DNA of 64,000 bases, taken from Bubalus kerabau (Eukaryota > Chordata > Mammalia > Artiodactyla > Bovidae). This document shows, piece by piece, positions 23,700-34,974 of the stretch. The stretch's first letter is position 1. Every line of letters starts with the position of its first letter. The notes below the pieces were generated by a model that searched no databases, had not been told where the DNA came from, and saw nothing but the letters and a program-made list of their open reading frames with translations. Location: NCBI RefSeq assembly GCF_029407905.1, contig NC_073643.1:31462001-31526000 (forward strand). The letters run 5' to 3'. Both the position numbers and the translations under genes were made by a program.

Positions 23700-24365
23700 C
23701 ATGTAGGTACTGCCCCTGCACAGTAGCCAGGGTAATCTTTTTTAATATGTGAATGCAATGAATCAGTCGCCTTTTGTAATATCTCATCTCTTTCGGAGCA
23801 CAATCCAAAGTCCCCACAATGGCCTCTAAGTTTCACAGTGGCCTGTAATGTCCAGGTAATTACAGATCAAGGCCTTTAAGTAGACCCTGCCCTCCCCTAC
23901 CTCTCCTCCACCCCCACCCCCACTGCATACACCTCTGACCTCAGCCTTCTCTACTCTCCCCTCCCACCCTCTACTCAGTCACCCAGGCCTCCTTGAGTTT
24001 CTTAAGCACCTCAGGCATTTAGCTGCCTGGAATGGTCTTCCCTTGAGATCTGGATGACTTGCTTCAACATTTTCTTTAAATCTTAAATCGTCACTTTCTC
24101 TTTCCTGACTGCTCTCTATAAAATTGCACCTCTTATCTCCAGCCCCCATCCCCTTCCCTGCTTCGTTTTTCTCTGTGGTCTCCACCACCATCTGACACTC
24201 TGTATACTTTAGTCACTCATTGAATAACTACCTCTCCACTCCCACCCTCTTAGACTGTTGGTTTCACAAGGGTAGGGGCTTTGTCTGTCTTGGTTGCTGC
24301 TGTCTTCCCAGGGAGAAGAACCTGGCACATAGAAAGTACTCAGTAAATATTTATTGAATCCTCAA
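23700..24365 (+). mobile_element. L2 LINE 3' part
   Basis: Old L2 running from a region with aatatctcatctctttcggagcacaatccaaagt-like text through ggcatttagctgcctggaatg to the terminal gaacctggcacatag...tcagtaaatatttattgaat. It is non-coding now. Confidence 0.72.
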
Positions 24366-25994
24366 AGAACCAGAAAGAAAGGTTTTCAATGAACCCAGGA
24401 GATGGAGCAAAGTATTATTTTATCAACTAAGTCATGTCCTAATGGACTCCGGGAGTTCCTCCTCTCTTTGAGGTCCTTCTTTCTTCTTATTAGTACCATC
24501 TGGCAACCAACTGTCTTCCCCTATGCCCTGGCTCCCTCCCAGGATTCCTGTTCCATCCTGGATAACCAGAATGAGGTCTTTCAGGTCCAGTTCTTTAGAG
24601 CAAAGCCTCCTCCAAGCAAACAAACTTTTATCTCACTAACATTGACTGCTTCCGGAATTCTAGTATCAACTTCTTGTGCCTTTACCCAATCAAACCCCAT
24701 TTTCTAAGAACAGATGTTGGAAAGAATAAAAGAAGAAGCAAGAAAGCTCATCCAGTCATATCTTTAGGGCACATAGACAGAGGCAGTGATACCAGAAACA
24801 CAGTGGTGACTGCCCATGGCTCTCATGAGCAAAGTGTCCCTAGAACAGGGATTTGTAAATGTCTTTGATAGCAACCTATCGTAAGAACAACATTCTACAC
24901 TGAGATATGCACACACACACACACACACACACACTTATATTTATGTAACAACTTTTATCATTATTGTTATAACTGACATTTTCTAATCTATTCTATTTCA
25001 TTTTAAAATGCCAATCTTAATCTCCAACTTCACTTCTTAACTCAGTGGATCACATACTACAGTTTAAAAACCTCTGGTCTAGACCCAAGTCCTTGAACTA
25101 GAATGTCATGTGCAATTTTGCAGCCTGTAAATCTGGAATAATCGCTGTCCTTCGACACTTTCCTGCTTTACAAATACAAGTGTGGTTTGAGCAAAGAATA
25201 TGATATAAATATGAATGTATTTTTAAGACCTTCTATTTCCAGGAGAAAGGTTGCACTGCACAGTTTGAGATATTTTAAAAGAATAAATATGATTATGTTA
25301 CCAGGGAAAGTGTTACATGTATAGAATATTCTTTCACCATATGAGCAGTTTCCAAATCCTGCATTCTAGTAAATATGTTACTGGGTGACTTTCACTTCGT
25401 ACCAAGTGAATTTCCTGGGTGCACAATTTCTCTGTTCCTCTCTCATGCTCACATCTATCTACCCCAGCTCTCAGGGACTACATTGCACTGGTACTTGTTA
25501 TGGCACTTTGTAAACTAAATACCAATCCCTGGAGCAATGAATTAGCTACTAAAAAAGCGGTGATACCTACTGAAAAACATGCTCAAGAGGTGGGGAGCCT
25601 ATTGCAAGTATACAAATTTCATATCAGATGATGCAGGTAAAGTAAGTACCTTTGAAAGACTGCAGCTTGACTTGAGGTGAATTTTTCTTGAGGGCCCTCC
25701 AGGTTCTAAAACCACAATGTCCTTTGCATATGCTGGTTCAGCCCATCCTTGTAGGAATGTGTGAAGGAAGGAAGATAGACGCTGAGACTCTCAACTTTCA
25801 GTTGTGCCAACCATATCACAAAAAAGTTAGTCAATCTGGGTGAGACATCTACTTTCCCATTTCCAGTTGCAGGAAAGCCTCTATAGCCTCAGGCTGTATG
25901 GAATTGATCGCATCAGAGTTTGGACTGGAAACAAGGTGGGGTCTATCTGGAGGGAAATGGTTGAATAAATATTCATATCTATAGTATAAAATAT
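24366..25994. other. Low-copy DNA with one microsatellite
   Basis: No gene recognised. It holds a (CA)n run at 24910-24934 and AT-rich sequence on either side. Confidence 0.5.
24910..24934. repeat. (CA)n microsatellite
   Basis: Uninterrupted CA run of about 12 units. Confidence 0.95.
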
Positions 25995-26005
25995 TATGCA
26001 GCTAT

Positions 26006-26216
26006 ATTATTTATTTTTTATTAAAGTGTAGTTGAATTACAATGGTGTATTAATTACTGATGTACAACAGAATGACTCAGTTATACATATATATACATTC
26101 TTTTTCATATTCTTTTCCATTATGATTAACTACAGGATATTGAATATAGTTTCCTGTGCTATACAGTAGGAACTTTTTGTTTACCCATTCTAATGTATAT
26201 CATTTTTATGCAACTA
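26006..26216 (-). mobile_element. Short L1 3' end
   Basis: Minus-strand L1 3' untranslated text (aaagtgtagttgaattacaa, ttttcatattcttttccatt). The near-perfect target duplication tatgcagctat/tatgcaactat lies at 25995-26005 and 26217-26227. Confidence 0.87.
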
Positions 26217-26344
26217 TTTTAAATCTAAACAACACTAAGTGTCTTAAAATTATTCATAAAAGCAAGCTGAAGAAAAATTTGTATAATATAATCCCATTTT
26301 TTAACTTAAAAAAAAGAAATATACTATATTTGGGTAGAACAGTC

Positions 26345-26641
26345 TTTTGGCCTCTGTGGGAGAGGGAGGGGGCGCAATGATTTGGGAGAATGGCAATTGA
26401 AACATGTATAATATCATATAAGAAATGAATCGCCAGTCCAGGTTTGATGCAGAATACAGGATGCTTGGGGCTGGTGCACTGGGATGACCCAGAGGGATGG
26501 TATGGGAAGGGAGGTGGGAGTGGGGTTCAGGATTGGGAACCTGTGTATACCCGTGGCGGATTCATGTTGATGTATGGCAAAACCAATACAATATTGTAAA
26601 GTAATTAGCCTCTAATTAAAACAAATAAATTAAAAAAAAAT
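26345..26641 (+). mobile_element. Ruminant L1 3' untranslated region
   Basis: Contains the ruminant L1 3' block gcactgggatgacccagagg through gtggcggattcatgttgatg and aaccaatacaatattgtaaa, with a short A tail. The same 3' end occurs at 31747-31890 and, reversed, at about 1560-1710 and 6240-6420. Confidence 0.88.
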
Positions 26642-27722
26642 TGCTTGTAGGTGTTAAGAGGAGGTTGGTAAAAAATACAGATGGATATATAGGAAATGAT
26701 TAATATTAGTTATTTAAAGAGAGATGGCCTATAGGGGTGGTCAAAGAGATGGAGGGATGAATAATTGTTTTGCTATATAATTTCATTTCTTCAAAAAGCA
26801 GTACTTCCAGAATTTGAAAAATATAGCAAAGAATATTTAAAACAATGAAAGAAAATGATCTTCTTTTTAGTTCTGGTTTAGGTGAAGTGACCTTCCTAAG
26901 GTCACCTATATTGAAAGGGGCAGCCTTAGGACTACAGCGCATGTTTCTGAGCCCAGTGCTGGGCCCGATCCTCAGTGCTGCAGCTGTTTCTAGTATATCA
27001 AGCACATGTGAAACTTTATCCCCTTATAACTAGTGTTGAGTGTATACACAGAGTGAAGAATAGAATAATGCTATGAAAGAAAACACGGCCCAAATTACTG
27101 TTGTTACCATAGAGTGTTTAATGCAAATTTCAGCATGCGAATCAGGTACCACAGTAGCTGTTGAAGAAATGTAATGCTGACAGTATTTGGCAATAAAATA
27201 ATAATCACTGTGTGTATCTCTGATGAAATGAGATTTAATCCATTTGAGCTCCTAATTGTCTTCCACACTACATTAAAGATGGATACAACCATTGTCTCCA
27301 CTGCTCAGAAATATGAAATTCAAAGCAATATGCGGAATGTCTTGAAATAAGCTAGCTTAATGAAGCAGCAAATTAGACCTTTCTATCTCTTTATTTAACA
27401 TGCAGTTCCATGAATTTATCAGAGTTCATTACAAAGGTGCAAAAATTTAAAGAAATGCTGCTAAATTCATTTATGATTAGAACTAATGACTTTGAAAAAG
27501 ACTTCTCATAGTTTTAGAGAACCATTATTTATTATTGAATTTATATGGCTTTGAATAATAAATGTTCAATCTTCTCAATTACTTCTGTTATTTATAGTTT
27601 AAATCTTATAATATAGCCACACACACACACACACACAAATCTCATGTAAAGAAATCAACTTCTCCCCACAAACACAGCATTGACATTAAAAAGAGCAATA
27701 GCAAAGCCTTCTTGTTGACCTG
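26642..27722. other. Low-copy DNA with a possible decayed MIR and a (CA)n run
   Basis: No gene recognised. 26870-26965 resembles a very diverged minus-strand MIR (gaccttcctaaggtcacc). A (CA)n run lies at 27618-27637. Confidence 0.4.
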
Positions 27723-28135
27723 TTAGTGGTTTTAACTTTGTAAGGGGAAGGATTGCCCCGGCACAGCAGTCCCCAACCTTTTTGACACCAGGGATCATTT
27801 CCGTAGAAGACAGTTTTCCCATGGAACAGGGGTAGGGATGGTTTGAGGATGATTCAAGTGTATTACATTTATTGTGTACTTTATTTCTATAATTTTTACA
27901 TCAGCTCCACCCCAGATAATCAAGTATTAAATCCCAGAGATTGGGGACCCCTGCCCTAGGGTATGTTGTCAGCGTCTGGAGACATTTTTGGTTGTCACAA
28001 CTGGGGAAGGTGCTGCTTGCAGCTAGTGGATAGAAGCCATGGATGCTGTTAAACAGCCCATAATGCACAGACAATCCTCACAACAAAGGCTTACCCAGCC
28101 CCAAATATCAGTGGTGCCAAGACTGAGAAATCCTG
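27723..28135 (+). mobile_element. MER20 (hAT-Charlie), split by another hAT element
   Basis: The right part (27954-28135) has the MER20 signature gtctggagacatttttggttgtcacaactgg and ends ccaagactgagaaatcctg. The left part (27723-27763) carries the first 40 bases (ttagtggttttaactttg...gattgcccc). They join in MER20 order when the inner element is removed. Confidence 0.8.
27764..27953 (+). mobile_element. Non-autonomous hAT-type DNA transposon inside MER20
   Basis: Terminal inverted repeats cagcagtccccaacc and ttggggacccctg bound about 190 bp. The internal phrase gattcaagtgtattacattt belongs to a common mammalian hAT family. The flanking octamers ccccggca and ccctaggg are a weak, decayed candidate for an 8-bp target duplication. 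Confidence 0.75.
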
Positions 28136-29030
28136 ACCCATGTCAATGTGTTTCATTAAAGAATGCCCCATTTAGTTCCACATTTTCTTAAAAGAGATCA
28201 CGTTTCATCTTGTCATGTAGATTGAGAGCAAGACCAACTGAAAGCAAGAATCTGGCTCAAATGATTTGTTTTCTAGTAGTTATGGTAATAATGACAGAGT
28301 TGAGGACTCAAATGGGACCCTTAAATGTAGATTAAGGAAATGACTTTTAATTTGCTCAAGCATTTATATTATTTTCAAGCAACAAATATATTTTCCATTT
28401 TGAACTGAAAGCATCTAATTATCTTATACTTTTCAACATGTTAGCAGTTGGGTTCAAAGTGTTTCGAAGAAATCTGCTGTCATTCTGATTTAGATGAGTC
28501 TATTTCCAGAGTAAAAGATGATGATGAACTGCAGGAAGATCAAACGGTCTGATTCACTGTAACATGTGTTTGCCTAGAACATTATTTATGGTCAGCTTCA
28601 AGGTAGAAACTTGACACTTTTGATAGTGAGAGGTTTGATTTCACTATTGCTGAATTTTTTTAAATAGGCTTGGCTCTTGTTTTAATCTGTATCTTGTATG
28701 CATGCATGGGGAAGTCTTGTTAATTTAATTTGGTACTTTTATAATGCCCATGATAACAGTGATCAAAGTTTTTATGGGTCTTATTTATTTAAAAGAAAAT
28801 CTAATAATTATGAGGTGAACCAAAGAAGAAGAATGAAAGAAACTGAAATTCTTCTCATCCAAAAGAAAATGACAATCAAGTACCAAAAAAATAAAAAGAT
28901 TAGAATCGCAATTTGCTAAACTTCTAAAGAACTAGGATGTTTTGAGGGAAACCTGATTTAATATCCACCATATGTTCTTTTATTCTTCGATCTCATTAAG
29001 TACAGTTGATATAACTGAAGCAGTCATAAC
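28136..29030. other. Low-copy AT-rich DNA, no recognised feature
   Basis: No gene or repeat family recognised between the MER20 and the tandem duplication. Confidence 0.5.
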
Positions 29031-29228
29031 TTAAGAATTGTGTAACACAATATTTCTTATGGTAAGGAGAATGGTTTAATGATTATGTGGGTATTGTCAT
29101 GTTCTTGCCTTGAGAACCCAAGGCAAGAATTAAGAATTGTGTAACACAGTATTTCTTATGGTAAGGAGAATGGTTTAATGATTATGTGGGTATTGTCATG
29201 TTCTTGCCTTGAGAACCCAAAGCAAGTT
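29031..29228. repeat. 99-bp tandem duplication
   Basis: Two head-to-tail units, 29031-29129 and 29130-29228, differing at about four positions. The right end of unit 1 is a perfect inverted repeat: 11-bp arms 29102-29112 and 29119-29129 around a 6-base loop. The last part of each unit (cttgccttgagaaccc) resembles BovB 5' sequence, so the duplication overlaps the left edge of BovB copy 7. Confidence 0.9.
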
Positions 29229-29254
29229 GGGTTCAGTATGAAAAGGCAAAATGT

Positions 29255-30058
29255 ATGAACAGTATGACAAGGCAAAATGATAGGATACTGAAAGAGAAAC
29301 TCCCCAAGTCGGTAGGTGCCCAATATGCTACTGGAGATCAGTGGAGAAATAACTCCAGAAAGAATGAAGGAATGGACCCAAAGCAAAAACAATACCCAGT
29401 TGTGGATGTGACTGGTAATAGAAGCAAGGTCCGATGCTGTAAAGAGCAATATTGCATAGGAACCTGGAATATTAGGTCCATGAATCAAGGCAAATTGGAA
29501 GTGGTCAAACAGGAGATGGCAAGAGTGAACGTTGACATTCTAGGAATCAGTGAACTAAAATGGACTGGAATGGGTGAATTTAACTCAGATGACCATTGTA
29601 TCTACTACTGTGGGCAGGAATCCCTTAGAAGAAATGGAGTAGCCATCATGGTCAACAAAAGAGTCCAAAATGCAGTACTTGAATACAATCTCAAAAACGA
29701 CAGAATGATCTCTGTTCATTTCCAAGGCAAACCATTCAACATCATGGTAATCCAAGCCTATGCCCCAACCAGTAACGCTGAAGAAGCTGAAGTTGAACAG
29801 TTCCATGAAGACCTACAAGACCTTTTAGAACTAACACCCAAAAAAGATGTCCTTTTCATTATAGGGGAATGGAATGCAAAAGTAGGAAGTCAAGAAACAC
29901 CTGGGGTAACAGGCAAATTTGGCTCTGGAGTACGGAATGAAGCAGGGCAAAGGCTAATAGAGTTTTGCCAAGAGAACGCACTGGTCATAGCAAACACCCT
30001 CTTCCAACAATGCAAGAGAAGACTCTACACATGGACATCACCAGATGGTCAACACTGA
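29255..30058 (+). pseudogene. BovB APE-type endonuclease remnant (copy 7)
   Basis: A 267-codon open frame, the longest endonuclease remnant here. It shows CIGTWNIRS (residues 67-75), the catalytic-Glu block GISELKW (98-103), GVAIMVN (128-134), VIQAYAPTSN (165-174) and IIGEWNAKVG (202-211). In the last block the metal-binding Asp of the usual GDWN is Glu205 (29867-29869). The frame ends at a TGA where CGA (Arg) is expected, a typical CpG decay. The His-containing end of the domain (CGSDHEF) follows after the stop at about 30139. It is not functional as it stands. Confidence 0.92.
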
Positions 30059-30617
30059 AATCAGATTGATTATATCCTTTGCAGCCAAAGATGGAGAAGC
30101 TCTATACAGTCAGCAAAAACAAGACCAGGAGTTGACTGTGGCTCAGATCATGAATTTCTTATTGCCAAATTCAGACTTAAATTGAAGAAAGTAGGGAAAA
30201 CCACTAGACCATTCAGGTTTGACCTAAATCAAATCCCTTATGATTATACAGTGGAAGTGAGAAATAGATTTAAGGGCCTAGATCTGATAGATAGAGTGCC
30301 TGATGAACTATGGATGGAGGTTCGTGACATTGTACAGGAGACAGGGATCAAGACCATCCCCATGGAAAAGAAATGCAAAAAATCAAAATGGCTGTCTGGG
30401 GAGGCCTTACAAATAGCAGTGAAAAGAAGAGAATGAAAAGCAAAGGAGAAAAGGAAAGATGTAAACATCTGAATGCAGAGTTCCAAAGAATAGCAAGGAG
30501 AGATAAGAAAGCCTTCCTCAGCAATCAATGCAAAGAAATAGAGGAAAACACCATAATGGGAAAGACTAGAGATCTCTTCAAGAAAATCAGAGATACCAAG
30601 GGGACATTTCATCAAAG

Positions 30618-31118
30618 ATGGGCTCGATAAAGGACAGAAATGGTATGGACCTAAGAGAAGCAGAAGATATTAAGAAGAGATGGCAAGAATACACAGAAGA
30701 ACTGTACAAAAAAGATCTTCAAGACCAAGATAATCACGATGGTGTGATCACTCACCTAGAGCCAGACATCCTAGAATATGAAGTTAAGTGGGCCTTAGAA
30801 ATCACCACTACGAACAAAACTAGTGGAGGTGATGGAATTCCAGTTGAGCTATTTCAAATCCTGAAAGATGATGCTGTGTAAGTGTTGCACTCAATATGTC
30901 AGCAAATTTGGAAAACTCAGCAGTGGCCACAGGACTGGAGAAGGTCAGTTTTCATTCCAATCCCAAAGAAAGGCAATGCCAAAGAATGCTCAAACTACCA
31001 CACAATTGCACTCATCTCGCATGCTAGTAAAGTAATGCTCAAAATTCTCCAAGCCAGGCTTCAGCAATACGTGAACCGTGAACTTCCAGATATTCAAGCT
31101 GGTTTTAGAAAAGGCTGA
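30618..31118 (+). pseudogene. BovB linker and start of RT (copy 7)
   Basis: Two adjoining open pieces in one frame (30618-30881 and 30882-31118), split by TAA at 30879. They carry MGSIKDRNGMDLREAEDIKKRWQEYTEELY, then QQWPQDWRRSVFIPIPKKGNAKECSNYHTIALISHASKVMLKILQARL, the start of the RT fold. The frame ends at a TGA after QAGFRKG that is shared with copies 3 and 11. Confidence 0.88.
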
Positions 31119-31391
31119 GGAACCAGAGATCAAATTGCCAACATCCGCTGGATCATGGAAAAAGCAAGAGAGTTCCAGAAAAACATCTATTTCTGTTTTA
31201 TTGACTATGCCAAAGCCTTTGACTGTGTGGATCACAATAAACTGTGGAAACTTCTGAAAGAGATGGGAATACCAGACCACCTGACCTGCCTCTAGAAAAA
31301 CCTATATGCGTGTCAGGAAGCAACAGTTAGAACAGGATATGGAAAACCAGATTGGTTCCAAATAGGAAAAGGAGTACGTCAAGGTTGTATA

Positions 31392-32174
31392 TTGTCACCC
31401 TGCTTATTTAACTTATATGCAGAGTACATCATGAGAAATGCTGGGCTGGAAGAAACACAAGCTGGAATCAAGATTGCCAGGAGAAATATCAATAACCTCA
31501 GATATGCAGATGACACCACCCTTATGGCAGAAAGTGAAGAGGAACTAAGAATCCTCTTGATGAAAGTGAAAGAGGAGAGTGAAAAAGTTGGCTTAAAGCT
31601 CAACATTCAGAAAACTAAGATCATGGCATCTGGTCCCATCACTTCATGGCAAATAGATGGGGAAACAGTGGAAACAGTGTCAGACTTTATTTTGGGGGGC
31701 TCCAAAATCACTGCAGATGGTGATTGCAGCCATGAAATGAAAAGACCCAGAGGGAGGGTATGGGGAGGGAGGAGGGAGGAGGGTTCAGGATGGGGAACAC
31801 AGGTATACCTGTGGCGGATTCATTTTGATATTTGGCAAAACTAATACAATATTATAAAGTTTAAAAATAAAATAAAATTAAAAAAAAAAAGAAAGAAAAG
31901 ACGCTTACTCCTTGGAAGGAAAGTTATGACCAACCTAGATAGCATATTCAAAAGCAGAGACATTCCTTTGCCAACAAAGGTTCGTCTAGTCAAGGCTATG
32001 GTTTTTCCAGTGGTCATGTATGGATGTGAGAGTTGGACTGTGAAGAAGGCTGAGCGCCGAAGAATTGATGCTTTTGAACTGTGGCCTTGGAGAAGACTCT
32101 TGAGAGTCCCTTGGACTGCAAGGAGATCCAACCAGTCCATCCTAAAGGAAATCAATCCTGGGTGTTCATTGTAA
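31392..32174 (+). pseudogene. BovB RT catalytic and C-terminal remnants (copy 7)
   Basis: 31392-31740 encodes the motif B-C region with intact RYADDTTLM and KIMASGPITSWQIDGETVETVSDF. The frame then runs into an L1 tail inserted at 31747-31890. 31926-32174 continues with MTNLDSIFKSRD, MVFPVVMYGCESWTVKK and PWRRLLRVPWTARRSNQ (Cys to Pro in the usual WCWRR), ending early at a TAA. Confidence 0.88.
31747..31890 (+). mobile_element. Very short young L1 tail inside BovB copy 7
   Basis: Only the last ~145 bases of the ruminant L1 3' untranslated region (cccagagggagggtatgggg through gtggcggattcattttgata, then the A-rich tail). The duplication is about 8 bp: gaaaagac at 31739-31746 and 31895-31902. 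Confidence 0.9.
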
Positions 32175-32441
32175 GGACTGATGCTAAAGCTGAAACTTCA
32201 ATACTTTGGTCACCTCATGCGAAGAGCTGACTCATTGGTAAAGACTGATGCTGGGAGGGATTGGGGGCAGGAGGAGAAAGGGACGACAGAGGATGAGGTG
32301 ACTGGATGGCATCACCGACTCAATGGACGTGAGTCTGAGTGAACTCTGGGTGTTGGTGATGGACAGGGAGGCCTGGCGTGCTGCCATTCATGAGATTGCA
32401 AAGAGTTGGACATGACTGAGCGACTGATCTGAACTGAACTG

Positions 32442-33562
32442 ATCACAAAATGTGATTTTACTGCTCTCAAAAATAATGAAGTAGTCCAAGGTTTTAGGCC
32501 CAACTATATTTAAAGACAAATACTAAGTAAATAATATTACAGGTGCTACTCAGATATGGTAAAAAGAAAAAAATGTGATGGGTACACAGACAACGTAATT
32601 CTGGAGTGGTATTTCAAAGTCATCATTCTAAATATTTATTGTATGGCATTTTGGGTGAACAAAGTAATAGGGGTGGAAGGCTAATGACCTCAGCATATGT
32701 CATTATATTGGTTTTTACAGTTAATGCCTACTGGGCCTTTGTGATCAAGCCCAGTAACATTTATATAGTGCTTACTACAAACCATGATGTTACTTTTTCT
32801 TTTTCTTAATTACTTTACTCCACAAAGCAATTCCATAAATTCCGTCACAGCTAGGTTGAACTGAGATTTGCACTCAAGAGCCTGCCTCTAGAGTCTGTAC
32901 TCTTAACATCTGTGCGATAGTGCATCTCTTGTCACAAGAACAAGCGCCACGCAGTGTCGGAGGTGTGCACATAGCACCTGCCTAATCCTCTCTGTTCTCT
33001 TCTGCTGAACCCTGTTATCTCATTGGATACGTGAAGTTGGTGGGGAGAGCCAACTCATTACTTACTAAGTTGTATAAATGGATAAATTTCTAATTACCTG
33101 AGATTCTTAAATCAGTTGAAACCAAAATAGTGAGCCAATGAGTTGTGAGAAGAGAAAAAAGAAGATAGAATTTCATTAACATTTGTTTCTTATATCATTC
33201 TTTTAGAGTTCATTCTTTGTGGTGATTATAATGTCTTTATCCATCAATGCAATAGCATGTGATGTAATTTATAAATAAATATACATATATTAGGAGTGCT
33301 TGAGCAAAAATTTTATACTGATGGGTAAATACTTTTCAGGAATTCCAGATTTTCTCCCTACCTGGGCCCTTTCCTTGGCATATGCAAATCAACCTGAAAA
33401 CTTGTATGGTCTCCTTGAAAATCTATATGTACGTATGAGTTCACTTGCTATGCATATTTAAATTCATTAAATCAGCACATTGTCACTAATTGCTGGAATT
33501 TATCTCAGGCATGAAAGAATAGAGGTTTCATCCACAAGACAAAACCAAAGGCAAAATAGCTG
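32442..33562. other. Low-copy DNA with a decayed MIR
   Basis: No gene recognised. 32752-32925 resembles a minus-strand MIR (tttatatagtgcttacta ... cactcaagagcctgcctctagagtctgtactctta). Confidence 0.45.
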
Positions 33563-33572
33563 ATCAATTCAG

Positions 33573-33757
33573 GGGCTTCCCTCATAACTCCGTCGGTAAA
33601 GAATCTGCCTGCCATGTGGGAAACCTGGGTTTGATCCCTGGGTTGGGAAGATCCCCTGGAGAAGGGAAAGGCTACCCACTACAGTATTCTGGCCTAGAGA
33701 ATTCCATGGGGTCACAAAGAGTTGGACACTACTGAGCAACTTTCATTTTCACTTTCT
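33573..33757 (+). mobile_element. Bov-tA SINE
   Basis: Head ggcttccctcataactccgt, Bov-A body, and a ttcattttcact tail. Perfect 10-bp target duplication atcaattcag at 33563-33572 and 33758-33767. Confidence 0.95.
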
Positions 33758-33904
33758 ATCAATTCAGAGAAAATATCTGATTGCCTGAAGCAATCCACGA
33801 GGTTAGATGAGTGAGCCATTTGGATATCCATTGAACAAATATTCACATAGCCTTGTGCTAGGTATGGCAGGTGCCACACCCATGTGGCTCTGTTCCCAAG
33901 TGAC

Positions 33905-34070
33905 TGATAGTCTAGCACAGTCATTAAGAGCTTGGATTCCTGGCTTTTTGACCTTGGGCAGGTTATACAGCCTCTCTGTATTCAAGTATTCTCATTTGTA
34001 CAATGGACATAATAACAGTACCTACCTCAAAGAATTGTGCTGAAGGAAAAACTAAATTAATACATTAAAA
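33905..34070 (+). mobile_element. MIR SINE
   Basis: Plus-strand MIR: cattaagagcttggattcc, gaccttgggcaggttatac, cctctctgtattcaagtattctcatttgtacaatgg-like core, and acctacctcaaagaattgtg. Confidence 0.82.
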
Positions 34071-34254
34071 GTACTTGCCAAAGTGGCATCCCCAAGGCAC
34101 CATATTCTCATTATTGTGTGTGGTGGCTTATTCTATATGTCAATTTGGCTAGACCTGGTGCTCAAATTATTTGGTCAAACATTATTCTAGATGTGAAAGT
34201 ATTTTTGATGAGATTAATATTTAAATCAATAGACCTTGAGTAAAGCATATTATT

Positions 34255-34526
34255 GGAGAAGGCAATGGCAACCCACTCCAGTACTCTTGCCTGGAAAATC
34301 CCATGGGTGGAGGAGCCTGGTAGGCTGCAGTCCATGGGGTCGCTAAGAGTAGAAAACCACTGACTGACTTCACCTTCACTTTTCACTTTCATGCGTTGGA
34401 GAAGGAAATGGCAACCCACTCTAGTGTTCTTGCCTGGAGAATCCCAGGGACGGGAGTGCCTGGTGGGCTGCCATCTATGGGGTCACACAGAGTCAGACAC
34501 GACTAAAGCGACTTAGCAGCAGCAGC
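34255..34526 (+). mobile_element. Bov-A2 SINE (dimer) inside MLT1 LTR
   Basis: Two Bov-A monomers in tandem ending in (AGC)n. Perfect 13-bp target duplication aaagcatattatt at 34242-34254 and 34527-34539. Confidence 0.96.
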
Positions 34527-34689
34527 AAAGCATATTATTCACAAAGTGGGGGAGTCTCATCGAAACATTTAAAGGCCTCAATAAAGAAAGAATGACCTCC
34601 AAGAAGGAGGAATTCTGCCAGCAGACTGCCTTTGGACTGTACCTGTAACATTTCTCTGGATCTCTAGCCTGCTATTCTACCCTAGCCCT

Positions 34690-34795
34690 GGAGAAGGAAC
34701 CCACTCCAGTATTCTTGCTGGAAAATCCCATGGACAGAGGAGCCTGGCAGGCTACAGTTCATGGGGTCGCAAACAGTTGGACACAACTGAACACA
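34690..34795 (+). mobile_element. Bov-A monomer inside MLT1 LTR
   Basis: A single Bov-A body (ctggagaaggaacccactcc to cacaactgaacacata). The flanking match ctaccct/ctactct is too short to fix the limits. Confidence 0.8.
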
Positions 34796-34974
34796 TACTA
34801 CTCTATAGACTTTTGGATTTGCCAGCTTCTGCAAACATGTAAGCCAATTCCTTAAAATCAGTCTCATGATCAACATACACATGCAATATGTACATACATC
34901 GAGATACAATATATACATACATTCTACTGGCTCTATTTTTCTCGAGAACCTGCCTAATACACCATAGGACATTA

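Larger units (their letters stand above)
29200..32441 (+). mobile_element. BovB LINE copy 7, most complete copy
   Basis: Covers the late 5' region (to about 29400), endonuclease (29400-30150), linker (30180-30880) and RT plus C-terminal domain (30890-32430), ending in a mixed TCTGA/GAACT tail. A short direct repeat at 29234-29253 and 29260-29279 (cagtatgaaaaggcaaaatg, one mismatch) lies near the 5' edge. Defects include TGA at 30056-30058 (an Arg codon CGA in the expected reading), several frame changes in the linker, TGA at 31116-31118, and an L1 tail inserted at 31747. The RT box YADDTTLM is intact. Confidence 0.95.
34117..34961 (+). mobile_element. MLT1-type LTR (ERVL-MaLR) carrying two Bov SINEs
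   Basis: LTR text runs from tgtgtggtggcttattct (34117) through tttggtcaaacattattcta, ggaattctgccagcagactg and gccaattccttaaaat to gagaacctgcctaatacac (34961). It is a solo LTR with no internal region beside it. Bov-A elements interrupt it at 34255-34526 and at about 34690-34795. It is an ancient non-coding relic. Confidence 0.85.
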
